Source: an uncultured Lachnospiraceae bacterium | GTDB lineage: Bacteria; Bacillota; Clostridia; Lachnospirales; Lachnospiraceae | Reading direction: 5' to 3' | DNA: 9,326 nucleotides | Assembly (NCBI GenBank): GCA_946537585.1 | Contig: CAMNFX010000041.1 | Span: 1 to 9,326, forward strand | Part shown: piece by piece, positions 1-6,827 of the stretch | Numbering within the stretch: position 1 is the first letter of the stretch | Layout of the letters: each line of letters opens with the position of its first letter | The notes under the pieces: generated by a model | Database searches by the model: none | What the model saw: only the letters and a program-made list of their open reading frames with translations | What the model was told of the DNA's origin: nothing | Translations under genes and position numbers: made by a program

Positions 1-840
1 ATTGAAGAAATGAGAAAGATCAAGGATGAGAGAGGGTACAGCATCGCAACTCTGGCAGCTTATTCCGGTGTGCCGAAGAGCACCCTTGCGAAGATCCTGA
101 GCGGGGACACAAAGAATCCCCGCTCCTCCGCCATGTCTGCCATTGAGGAAGTGCTGAAGGGAGATGAGACTGTCCTGAAAGGGAAGAGTGCTGTCTATAA
201 AGAACTGCGGCAGCTTCCAAACGGAGGCTCTACTGTTATGAGAGAACCACCTGCAAGCTATGGAACCGCTCCGCGGAAAAAGGATACGTATACCATCGAT
301 GACTGGTTTTCTCTTCCGGACGATGTACATAAGGAGCTGATCGACGGGCAGTTCTATGATATGGCTGAACCAACACTGGCGCATCAGCTGGCCGTAGGCT
401 ATATCCATGCTAGCCTGCTCTGGCAGATCCGCGGGAAGGGGGGATCCTGCCTGCCATTTGTGTCTCCCATAGGCGTACAGCTGGACCAGGATGACAAAAC
501 TGTTGTGGAGCCGGATGTGGTTGTCTTGTGTAAGAGAGATCTTTTGCGGCGCCGTGTCATCTATGGAGCTCCCGACTTTGTACTGGAGGTCCTTTCCCCT
601 TCTACCAGGAAGAAGGATATGTCCTTAAAGTTACAGAAGTATATCAATGCAGGTGTGCGGGAGTATCTGATGATCGACCCGGACAGAAAGCAGCTGATCT
701 CCTATCAGATCGAAAATGACATGACCTGCAACATGCAGCCCCTGGCGGGAAGCTATGCGCTGCAGATCTTCGGAGGAGAGATCACCATCGATCTCGACGA
801 GGTTCGGCGGTATATTGAGGAGATGCCGACAGAGGATTAG
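1..840 (+). CDS. HTH-Uma2 family protein (PD-(D/E)XK nuclease fold), 5' end outside window
   Basis: The protein has two parts. Residues 1-50, counted from the ATG at 10, form an Xre-like helix-turn-helix (GYSIATLAAYSGVPKSTLAKI). Residues 93-270 form a Uma2/DUF820 domain of the PD-(D/E)XK nuclease superfamily. Visible Uma2 landmarks are ELIDG (109-113), EPDVVVL (167-173), PDFVLEVLSPSTRKKD (188-203, with E193) and the K207...Y211..GVREYLMIDP stretch. D169, E193 and the nearby lysines are the likely metal and catalytic residues. Related Lachnospiraceae proteins begin MTIEEM-, and the codons at 1-9 read Ile-Glu-Glu in frame, so I infer that the real start lies a few codons left of the window. The ATG at 10 is a fallback. 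Uma2 proteins are widespread and mostly uncharacterised; nuclease activity is inferred from fold. The gene ends at TAG 838-840, just before a hairpin terminator, and converges on gap. Confidence 0.85.
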   Translation: MEEMRKIKDERGYSIATLAAYSGVPKSTLAKILSGDTKNPRSSAMSAIEEVLKGDETVLKGKSAVYKELRQLPNGGSTVMREPPASYGTAPRKKDTYTIDDWFSLPDDVHKELIDGQFYDMAEPTLAHQLAVGYIHASLLWQIRGKGGSCLPFVSPIGVQLDQDDKTVVEPDVVVLCKRDLLRRRVIYGAPDFVLEVLSPSTRKKDMSLKLQKYINAGVREYLMIDPDRKQLISYQIENDMTCNMQPLAGSYALQIFGGEITIDLDEVRRYIEEMPTED

Positions 841-862
841 ATTTCGCTTTGACGTAAAGAAT

Positions 863-895
863 AAGGGCCGCCGCGAAAACGCGACGGCCCTTTTT
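863..895. terminator. Rho-independent terminator between convergent genes, probably bidirectional
   Basis: The arms 863-875 and 880-892 pair around an AAAA loop with a GC-rich stem. Position 871/884 is the only mismatch (C-A) when read as plus-strand RNA, and it becomes a G-U wobble when read as minus-strand RNA. A T run at 891-895 serves the Uma2 gene. On the minus strand the stem is followed by a weaker U-rich stretch (ATTCTTT) for gap. It lies 22 bp past the Uma2 stop and about 40 bp past the gap stop. Confidence 0.85.
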
Positions 896-934
896 GGTTA
901 TTTCATATTGCCGTAACAGGAATGATTTGCTTTA

Positions 935-1954
935 TCAGCCGGCTGCATCGACCTCAGCCATATGCATAAGCATACGGATCAGCATGCTGGTGTAGCCCCA
1001 CTCATTGTCGTACCATGCAAGGAGCTTTACGAACTTCTCGTTCAGCATGATGCCGCCCTTGACATCGAATACGCTGGGAACCGGATAGCCGAGCATATCG
1101 GTGGAGACGATCGGATCCTTGGAGACCTCGATGATGCCCTTGAACTCGCCGTCAGCTGCCTTCTGCATAGCTGCTACGATGTCATCATAGGTGGTCGGGT
1201 TCTTCAGGTTGACAGTAAGGTCAACTACGGAACCGTCGCATGCCGGGATACGATAGCTCATACCGGTCAGCTTGCCCTTCAGATCCGGGATAACCTTGCC
1301 GACTGCCTTTGCAGCGCCGGTGGTGGAAGGAATGATGTTGCCGTAAACGGAACGGCCGATTCTCCAGTCCTTCTTGTCACGAGCGTCAACTGCCTTCTGC
1401 TTGGAAGTAGAAGCATGAATGGTGCTCATCAGACCGGACTCGATGCCGAAGTTGTCGTTGATGACCTTTGCCATCGGAGCGAGGCAGTTGGTGGTGCAGG
1501 ATGCGTTGGAGATGATCTTCATGTCGGAGGTGTAAGTATCGGAGTTTACACCAAGAACGAACATCGGGGTGTCATCCTTCGCCGGAGCGGAGATGATGAC
1601 CTTCTTTGCGCCGTGGTTGAAGTGCTGCTGGCAAAGCTCTGCAGTCAGATAAACACCGGTAGACTCGATGATGTACTCAGCGCCGCACTCATCCCAGTGA
1701 ATGTTCTCAGCCTTATCCTCGCTGAAGACTCTGACCTTCTTGCCGTTGATTACGAGGCCGTCCTCGTACTTCTCAACAGTACCCTTGAATCTGCCGAAAG
1801 CAGTGTCATACTTCAGGGAATAGCACATGAAGTCAAGATCAGCGTTTCTGATGTTGATACCGCACAGATCAAACTTGTCACCGTACTCAGCCATAATTCT
1901 GATAGCAACACGGCCAATACGGCCAAAACCGTTAATACCTACCTTAATAGCCAT
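935..1954 (-). CDS. gap: Type I glyceraldehyde-3-phosphate dehydrogenase
   Basis: This cytoplasmic glycolytic enzyme oxidatively phosphorylates glyceraldehyde-3-P to 1,3-bisphosphoglycerate. At 339 aa it has normal length. The N-terminal dinucleotide-binding motif is INGFGRIGR (7-15). The catalytic cysteine is C153 in SNASCTTN (149-156) and the catalytic histidine is H180 in STIHAST. The HAST-KQKAVD and KKDWR-GRS segments resemble the E. coli GapA type. Near the C-terminus is WYDNEWGY (314-321). The start is supported by an AGGATGG ribosome site (1962-1968, complement) 7 nt upstream. Oddity: after beta strand 2 the usual I-N-D, whose Asp binds the adenine-ribose hydroxyls of NAD, reads I-N-I-R-N (33-37). 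Cofactor preference is therefore uncertain. The gene has its own promoter and is separated from the upstream hydrolase by a terminator. Confidence 0.97.
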   Translation of the reverse strand: MAIKVGINGFGRIGRVAIRIMAEYGDKFDLCGINIRNADLDFMCYSLKYDTAFGRFKGTVEKYEDGLVINGKKVRVFSEDKAENIHWDECGAEYIIESTGVYLTAELCQQHFNHGAKKVIISAPAKDDTPMFVLGVNSDTYTSDMKIISNASCTTNCLAPMAKVINDNFGIESGLMSTIHASTSKQKAVDARDKKDWRIGRSVYGNIIPSTTGAAKAVGKVIPDLKGKLTGMSYRIPACDGSVVDLTVNLKNPTTYDDIVAAMQKAADGEFKGIIEVSKDPIVSTDMLGYPVPSVFDVKGGIMLNEKFVKLLAWYDNEWGYTSMLIRMLMHMAEVDAAG

Positions 1955-1984
1955 TTGTAAACCATCCTATCTTTCTAAAAATTT

Positions 1985-2008
1985 GTTATTCACCTGTTGC
2001 GGAATAAC
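1985..2008. repeat. 7-bp inverted repeat at the predicted 5' end of the gap transcript
   Basis: GTTATTC (1985-1991) and GAATAAC (2002-2008) are perfect inverted repeats separated by 10 bp. They start about 10 bp past the gap -10 box, so they would sit right at the start of the mRNA. This could be an operator or a 5'-terminal RNA hairpin. No known regulator site is recognised with confidence. Confidence 0.5.
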
Positions 2009-2017
2009 CCGCGCAAT

Positions 2018-2023
2018 ATTATA
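2018..2023 (-). promoter_or_regulatory. Promoter -10 box of gap (perfect TATAAT)
   Basis: Read on the minus strand, the sequence is TATAAT, with predicted transcription start near 2011 and a leader of about 57 nt. The expected -35 region (about 2041-2046, complement TACCAA) matches TTGACA poorly. The promoter may be driven by the strong -10 and assisted or controlled by flanking sites. Confidence 0.65.
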
Positions 2024-2073
2024 CCTCTTTCCGCCTTTGTTTGGTAGGGGTAAATTTACGAAAACCTTTAAGC

Positions 2074-2091
2074 TTGCCAAAAAATTCACAC
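2074..2091. promoter_or_regulatory. Possible Rex-like redox operator upstream of gap
   Basis: The plus-strand 18-mer TTGCCAAAAAATTCACAC agrees with a Rex-type consensus (TTGTGAA-WWWW-TTCACAA, from memory) at 15 of 18 positions. The right half is nearly perfect and the left half is degraded. Rex senses NADH/NAD and often controls gap in Clostridia. However, the site lies roughly 63-80 bp upstream of the predicted gap start and overlaps the U-tract of the hydrolase terminator, so this is a weak call. Confidence 0.25.
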
Positions 2092-2126
2092 AAAATACAA
2101 ACTGCCGCGCCAAAAAGGCACGGCAG
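2090..2126 (-). terminator. Rho-independent terminator of the alpha/beta hydrolase gene
   Basis: Read on the minus strand, CTGCCGTGCC and GGCGCGGCAG (2117-2126 and 2102-2111) form a 10-bp stem with one G-U pair and a five-T loop. It is followed by TTTGTATTTTGTG. It lies 34 bp past the hydrolase stop and before the gap promoter, so gap is transcribed separately. Confidence 0.85.
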
Positions 2127-2159
2127 CGGGTGGATGTTCAGCCTGCACTTACGGGGTGT

Positions 2160-3011
2160 TTACAGTTTTTTAAGAGAATCCATGAAGTGCAGCAGCTTTT
2201 CATTGAACTCCTCTGCGTGGACCTGGAAGAAGACATGTCCGCCATGGTCAAAGGGGTAGCTCTCCGTATAGGGTGAATTCTTAGCGCCCTCCGGCCACCA
2301 TTTCGTCGCGAGCTCTCTGCCGTTGGCAGTGACCTTGCCGTCTGCGCCGAAGAAGACCATCGGGAGATCGATCTTCTCCAGGAGCTCATAGCAGTTCATC
2401 ATGGTCATGTCGGAGTAGATGGCAAATGCGATCCACGGCGGCGTCTGGGTCATCTGGGCAGTAGACCAGTCGACCTTGCTGTCGTCGTTTCCGTCATACA
2501 TCATGTGGCAGAAGAAATTGCAGTAGCCCTCCCAGCCGTTGTAGACCATCTTGAGCTGGTCCGTGAGATGGGTCGTGTTGAAGCCCTTTAAGCCATGGGC
2601 ATTCCAGGGTTCGTCATACATAGCGCCCAAGGGGCAGTCAATGAGGCCCAGGGCTTTGATGCGGTGCGCTCCGTAGAGGTCAAAGTACTTGATGACGAAC
2701 TGGCCTGCCATGGACCAGCCGAGCATGCATGCATCCTTTACATCAAGATAGTCCAGGAGTTCCTTGATATCCTGGCAGTTTCGGGCCACGGTGTGCCCCT
2801 GCAGGCCCTTGGAGGAAGCTCCCTGGCCTCTGGGGTCAAAGGTGATCACCCGGTGCTCTTTTGCAAGCTCCGGAATGTTGTTGTCATAGTAGTGGGTCGT
2901 GCAGCAGTATCCGGGAACCAGCACGATCGGATCGCCCTTTTCGGGGGAATGATCCTCAAAGTACAGAATCGCGTCATCACTGGTACGGAAAAAGTTATCC
3001 TTGGTAGCCAT
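2160..3011 (-). CDS. Alpha/beta-fold hydrolase, substrate unknown
   Basis: This is a soluble 283-aa serine hydrolase of the alpha/beta fold. Visible landmarks are the oxyanion-loop region LVPGYCC (31-37), FDPRGQGASSK (58-68), and the nucleophile elbow GWSMAG (98-103) with Ser100. The fifth position of the usual GxSxG is Ala. The likely acid is Asp224 in FFGADGKV, and the likely base is His259 in DHGGHVFF. No signal peptide is seen. The open frame extends further upstream, but the ATG at 3011 is preceded by a perfect AGGAGG (3018-3023, complement) at 6 nt and the fold begins right after it, so longer versions are not favoured. Ester, lactone or haloperoxidase-like chemistry are all possible. 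The gene is divergent from the reductase operon across 249 bp, which hints at co-regulation or a shared substrate. Confidence 0.9.
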   Translation of the reverse strand: MATKDNFFRTSDDAILYFEDHSPEKGDPIVLVPGYCCTTHYYDNNIPELAKEHRVITFDPRGQGASSKGLQGHTVARNCQDIKELLDYLDVKDACMLGWSMAGQFVIKYFDLYGAHRIKALGLIDCPLGAMYDEPWNAHGLKGFNTTHLTDQLKMVYNGWEGYCNFFCHMMYDGNDDSKVDWSTAQMTQTPPWIAFAIYSDMTMMNCYELLEKIDLPMVFFGADGKVTANGRELATKWWPEGAKNSPYTESYPFDHGGHVFFQVHAEEFNEKLLHFMDSLKKL

Positions 3012-3061
3012 GATTTTCCTCCTGAAATAAAAAACGAAGCTGCTATTGTGTTCTGTTTGTA

Positions 3062-3067
3062 AGTATA
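3062..3067 (-). promoter_or_regulatory. Candidate -10 box of the hydrolase gene (TATACT, extended TG)
   Basis: The minus strand reads TGCTATACT, giving an extended -10 form and a leader of about 45 nt before the ATG at 3011. No good -35 is visible at 16-18 bp, in keeping with an extended or activated promoter. Confidence 0.5.
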
Positions 3068-3074
3068 GCATAAT

Positions 3075-3143
3075 AGATTGAGGAAATACAGAGGGCACTG
3101 CTATCAGATTGCACAAAATCAGACGGATTTTTATCGACAATCT
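3075..3143. repeat. Three AGATTG/CAATCT half-sites plus an AAAATC/GATTTT inverted repeat in the divergent control region
   Basis: AGATTG occurs at 3075-3080 and 3106-3111, and its complement CAATCT at 3138-3143. Spacings are 31 and 32 bp, about three helical turns. Nested inside the second pair is AAAATC (3115-3120) and GATTTT (3126-3131). The sites begin at the -35 side of the hydrolase promoter and lie upstream of the candidate operon promoter. This arrangement would suit a regulator binding several half-sites, but none is identified in the window. Confidence 0.35.
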
Positions 3144-3196
3144 AAACCGTATCCGCGAAGGCATGCCCAAAGCGGGTTCCTTATGCTCCGTGCATT

Positions 3197-3202
3197 TATA
3201 CT
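3197..3202 (+). promoter_or_regulatory. Candidate -10 box of the reductase operon (TATACT)
   Basis: TATACT lies 58 bp before the ATG at 3261. No good -35 hexamer stands 16-18 bp upstream, so the promoter would be weak or activator-dependent. It is the best plus-strand candidate in the 249-bp divergent gap. Confidence 0.35.
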
Positions 3203-3260
3203 GTATGCCGCAGAAATGACAGGGAGAACGGGCCTGTGACAGCAGAACAAGGAGACGATC

Positions 3261-4676
3261 ATGGAAAAGTTTCACTACCATACGCTCGAAGAACTGAAAG
3301 AATGCGCTGCCAGGCTCGGCGTTCACCTGCCCTTTGCCGCCGAAACCGACGTGCTTAAGGAAGCTCTTAAGGTTCGCGGTATTACCCTCAGAAACCGCCT
3401 CGGGATCGCACCCATGGAGGGGGCGGATGCCCTTCCTGACGGCTCACCCTCAGAACTCACTCTGCGCCGTTATGTGCGGGAGGCCGAGGGCGGAAGCGCT
3501 GTCATCTGGTTTGAAGCCATTTCCATAGTTCCGGAGGGCCGCTCCGGCAGCACGCAGCTTCTCATCAGCAGGGAAAACCTCGATCAGTACAAACGCTTCT
3601 GCGCTGCCATCAGGGAAGCGGGCATAAAGAAAAACGGATATGCCCCGTATCTGATCATGCAGGCCAATCATTCCGGACGTTATTCCAATCCGGAAAACCG
3701 TCCGGCGCCGCTCATTGCGTACAGAAATCCTGTCAATGAGCAGTTCCGCAAAGCGGATGACAGCTGCATCGTTTCCGACGACTACTTAAAAGGACTTGAA
3801 GAAAAGTTCGGCGAGGCAGCAGCACTTGCGAAGGAAGCGGGCTTTGATGCTGTTGACATCAAGGCCTGCCACGGATACCTTCTGGCGGAGCTCTTAAGCG
3901 CCTATGAACGGCCGGGTTTATACGGAGGAAGTCTCGAGAACCGGACGAGGCTCCTCCGGAACGGCATTCTTGCCGCAAAGCCTTATGAGGATGAGGATTT
4001 TATCGTGACCTGCAGGCTCGGGATCTATGACGGACTGCCCTGGCCTTACGGCTTTGGTGTAAGTGCAAGAGAGGATGAACAAAGCACTGCCGCGCGAAAC
4101 TGCTCCGATCCCAAGACAGCGGCGGAACTGATCAATTCGGCACCGCAGCCGGACTTAAGCGAAGCGAAGACACTGGTCCGGGAGCTGCATGAAAAATACG
4201 GGCTTGACCTCATAGACCTTACCATGGGAAATCCTTACGTAACGACCCATGTGACCCGGCCCTTTGACCGCGGAAAATATGAGCCGAAGGAGCATCCGCT
4301 CTGCGGCATCGCGAGAATGATCAACGGGATCGGAGAAGTGAAGCGGGAAGTGCCGGGCATGGCCGTTTACGGCTCCGCGCCGAGCTACTTAAGACAATAT
4401 GCCGACCTTTTTGCTGCCGGTGCCGTGGAGGAGGGTCTCATCGACGGCATGCTCTTTGGAAGGCTTTCCTTTGCGGATCCGGACTTTGCCAATGAGATCA
4501 TTCATAACGGCCGCATTGATCCTCAGCGTGTCTGCGTGACCTGCGGGGGCTGCGGCGATCTGATCCGGGCGCACAAGCCGACGGGCTGCATTGTCCGGAA
4601 TGCCGCGGAATACGGCGGCTATTACCGTGAGTTTTTAAAGGAGAAGGCAGATCTTCCGGCAAATTTCAGAGGTTAG
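3261..4676 (+). CDS. Old Yellow Enzyme family oxidoreductase with [4Fe-4S] motif, lacking C-terminal FAD/NAD(P)H domains
   Basis: This is an FMN-binding TIM-barrel oxidoreductase of the OYE/2,4-dienoyl-CoA reductase/trimethylamine dehydrogenase group, probably a cytoplasmic ene-reductase. After a helical N-terminal extension of about 35 residues come RNRLGIAPMEG (44-54), QANHSGRYS (134-142), the active-site segment DIKACHGYLL (199-208) with YGGSLENR (221-228), and the FMN-phosphate region GMLFGR (396-401). Near the C-terminus, C425, C428, C431 and C443 form CxxCxxC-x11-C, the cluster motif of the trimethylamine dehydrogenase/dienoyl-CoA reductase class. Those relatives have about 650-730 residues with added FAD and NAD(P)H domains; here the protein stops about 30 residues past the cluster. 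An electron partner is therefore needed. Lys201 replaces a usual catalytic His of OYE, while His204 is kept. The start follows AAGGAG at 6 nt. It is first in a three-gene operon; substrate unknown. Confidence 0.9.
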   Translation: MEKFHYHTLEELKECAARLGVHLPFAAETDVLKEALKVRGITLRNRLGIAPMEGADALPDGSPSELTLRRYVREAEGGSAVIWFEAISIVPEGRSGSTQLLISRENLDQYKRFCAAIREAGIKKNGYAPYLIMQANHSGRYSNPENRPAPLIAYRNPVNEQFRKADDSCIVSDDYLKGLEEKFGEAAALAKEAGFDAVDIKACHGYLLAELLSAYERPGLYGGSLENRTRLLRNGILAAKPYEDEDFIVTCRLGIYDGLPWPYGFGVSAREDEQSTAARNCSDPKTAAELINSAPQPDLSEAKTLVRELHEKYGLDLIDLTMGNPYVTTHVTRPFDRGKYEPKEHPLCGIARMINGIGEVKREVPGMAVYGSAPSYLRQYADLFAAGAVEEGLIDGMLFGRLSFADPDFANEIIHNGRIDPQRVCVTCGGCGDLIRAHKPTGCIVRNAAEYGGYYREFLKEKADLPANFRG

Positions 4677-4769
4677 GACGGAAGTGTGCTGCATATCAAG
4701 GCAGCCTGAGCTTTGAGCACCTGCTTTTTGGACAAATGACGAAAGTCTCGAAACAAAGAAAGAAGAACC

Positions 4770-6779
4770 ATGAGAGAGATCAGAGTTGATAATGTCGTGA
4801 TCGGAAGCGGAGCCGCAGGACTTGCGGCAGCGCTTCGCCTGTGGAAGCTCGGAGAGGAAAACACCGCCCTGGTCACGGAAAACATGAAGTCGGGCACGAG
4901 CCGGAACACCGGGTCGGATAAGCAGACCTACTATAAGCTTTCGCTCTCCGGAGAAGACCGTGACTCCGTTCACATGATGGCGGAGGATCTGTTTTCCGGA
5001 GGAGCCGTAGACGGAGATACAGCCCTTTGTGAGGCGGCGCTTTCCGTGCGGGGCTTTTATAATCTTGTTGAGCTGGGAGTTCCCTTTCCCTGCAATGAAT
5101 ACGGCGAATACATGGGCTACAGGACGGATCATGACCGTGGCAGACGCGCGACCAGTGCGGGACCCTACACCTCCAGGCTGATGACGGAGGCACTTGAAAA
5201 AGCCCTCGGAGAGACCGGTGTCCGCATTCTTGATCGCACGCAGGCGATCCGTCTGCTGACATTTGAAAACAGAATATGCGGCGTGCTCTGCCTGAACCTG
5301 ATCGTTTCCTGCGGGGAGAGCGCCGATGCCGGCGGCAATTACTGCGAGGCCACCAAAGATCCCTACCTCCTGATCCGGGCGGACAATGTCATACTGGCGA
5401 CAGGAGGCCCCGCAGGCATGTACAGGGACTCTGTCTATCCGGCTTCCCAGCTTGGGGCAAGCGGCATGGCCTTTGCGGCGGGCGTGAAGGGGAAAAACCT
5501 GACGGAGTGGCAGTTCGGCATGGCATCCCTTCGCCCCCGCTGGAACGTGTCCGGCAGCTATATGCAGGTGCTTCCGCGTTTTATCTCCACCGATCCCGAC
5601 GGAGGGGATGAAAGGGAGTTTCTGACTGAATATTTTGATGATCAGGGTACGATGCTCTCCCTTGTATTTCTGAAGGGCTACCAGTGGCCATTTGACACAG
5701 CAAAGTGCCGGGGCGGTTCCTCCCTGATCGACCTTCTGGTTTATCAGGAGACGAAACAAAAGGGCCGCAGGGTATGGCTGGATTTTCGTGATAATCCGGG
5801 AAAAGCGCCCATCGATTTTGACAGCCTTTCCGAAGAAGCACACACTTATCTTGAAAAAGCCGGCGCCCTGTTCGGAACGCCCATTGAGCGGCTGATGCAC
5901 ATGAATGCTCCGGCGGTCTCTTTTTACATGGATCACGGAGTAGACCTTGCAAAGGAGCCTTTGGAGATCGCGGTCTGTGCCCAGCATAATAACGGCGGTC
6001 TTTCGACAGATGCGAACTGGGAGACCGGGATCCGCGGCCTGTTTGCGGTCGGGGAGGTCTGCGGCTCCCACGGCATCACACGCCCCGGAGGATCGGCGTT
6101 GAATGCCGGACAGGCAGGTGCCATCCGGGCGTCGGAGGAGATCCATATGCGGAGCATCCAAAGGAAGAGCAAAGCTCCCGATCTTCCCGGAAAGCAGCCG
6201 GGTGCCGCTGATGAGGAATGGATGGAACGCCTTCGAAAAGACGCGCTTTCATTTGCCGCCCGGCCGTATAAAGCGTCGGGAAACGAAAGACCTGCGGAGG
6301 TATGGAAAGAGCTTACGGAGGAAATGAGCAGGGACGGCGGTATGATCCGGAATCCTGCCGGGATCTCGGAAGCGCTGAAAAAGACCCGAGAGTACCTGCA
6401 GGACTATGGAAAACGGATGGCAAGGCCGTCGCTGAAGGAAAGCAGTCTCTGGTTCAGGCTGTATGACATGCTTTTATCCCGCTTCGTTTATCTGACGGCA
6501 ATGCGGGATTATATCGTTTCCGGCGCGGGAAGCCGCGGTTCTTGTCTCTATACGGATCCGGAAGGAGCTTTGCCAAAGGAAGGACTCCCTGAGATCTTCC
6601 GTTTCCGGGAGGACGGGGGCAAATACAGCGGCATGGTGCAGGAGACATACCTCGAGGAGGACAGCACGGCAGATGCCTTCAGAGCCGTCTCACAGTGGAG
6701 ACCGGTGCGGCCGGTCCCGAAGCCGGATGACTTTTTCGAAAACCAGTGGAGAGAGTATCGGAAGCGGCAGGGGCTTTAA
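4770..6779 (+). CDS. FAD-dependent oxidoreductase of the fumarate reductase/succinate dehydrogenase flavoprotein fold
   Basis: This 669-aa soluble flavoprotein has an N-terminal Rossmann FAD site, VVIGSGAAGLAAALRL (9-24). SGTSRNTGSDKQ (41-52) occupies the FAD-contacting region. Further landmarks are ILATGG (208-213), CAQHNNGGLSTD (403-414), equivalent to the active-site His segment of SdhA/FrdA, and GEVCGSHGITRPGGSALNAG (428-447). The C-terminal helical part includes SRGSCLYTDPEG (588-599), similar to the SRG(A/S)H stretch of SdhA. There is no signal peptide, heme motif, flavin-transfer domain or membrane segment. The region where SdhA carries its catalytic arginine (RDVVSR) here reads RGGSSLIDLL (314-323), so succinate/fumarate is unlikely to be the substrate. 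It follows the OYE gene by 93 bp without a convincing terminator. The ribosome site is weak (AAGAAG-like), but the Rossmann motif starts at residue 9, fixing the ATG. It may share electrons or a substrate with the OYE protein. Confidence 0.9.
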   Translation: MREIRVDNVVIGSGAAGLAAALRLWKLGEENTALVTENMKSGTSRNTGSDKQTYYKLSLSGEDRDSVHMMAEDLFSGGAVDGDTALCEAALSVRGFYNLVELGVPFPCNEYGEYMGYRTDHDRGRRATSAGPYTSRLMTEALEKALGETGVRILDRTQAIRLLTFENRICGVLCLNLIVSCGESADAGGNYCEATKDPYLLIRADNVILATGGPAGMYRDSVYPASQLGASGMAFAAGVKGKNLTEWQFGMASLRPRWNVSGSYMQVLPRFISTDPDGGDEREFLTEYFDDQGTMLSLVFLKGYQWPFDTAKCRGGSSLIDLLVYQETKQKGRRVWLDFRDNPGKAPIDFDSLSEEAHTYLEKAGALFGTPIERLMHMNAPAVSFYMDHGVDLAKEPLEIAVCAQHNNGGLSTDANWETGIRGLFAVGEVCGSHGITRPGGSALNAGQAGAIRASEEIHMRSIQRKSKAPDLPGKQPGAADEEWMERLRKDALSFAARPYKASGNERPAEVWKELTEEMSRDGGMIRNPAGISEALKKTREYLQDYGKRMARPSLKESSLWFRLYDMLLSRFVYLTAMRDYIVSGAGSRGSCLYTDPEGALPKEGLPEIFRFREDGGKYSGMVQETYLEEDSTADAFRAVSQWRPVRPVPKPDDFFENQWREYRKRQGL

Positions 6780-6827
6780 GGAATCGCTGATCAATCAACA
6801 TTTCCTTAAACAGCAGAAAGGACAGAT

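Noticed and set aside
962..1960. 332-codon open frame on the plus strand opposite gap
   Set aside because: It is a mirror of a strongly conserved GAPDH gene. It has no recognisable domain and no ribosome site of note.
3012..3326. N-terminal extension of the hydrolase reading frame up to 3326
   Set aside because: It would run across the promoter region and overlap the start of the divergent OYE gene. The ATG at 3011 has a perfect AGGAGG at ideal spacing and the fold begins there.
4677..4769. Possible terminator between the OYE and flavoprotein genes (GCAG...CTGC followed by TTTTT)
   Set aside because: The stem is only about 4 bp with a long loop, too weak to call. The two genes are treated as one operon.
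4677..4769. Flavoprotein as the broken-off C-terminal FAD/NAD(P)H half of the OYE enzyme
   Set aside because: It belongs to the fumarate-reductase superfamily and starts with its own Rossmann motif. It is not the dienoyl-CoA reductase C-terminal module, so no frameshift explains the split.
4635..6161. 508-codon open frame on the minus strand opposite the flavoprotein gene
   Set aside because: It is fully antisense to a gene with clear FAD motifs. Its translation shows low-complexity, Arg/Gly/His-rich composition with no domain. Long antisense frames are expected in GC-rich codon-biased genes.
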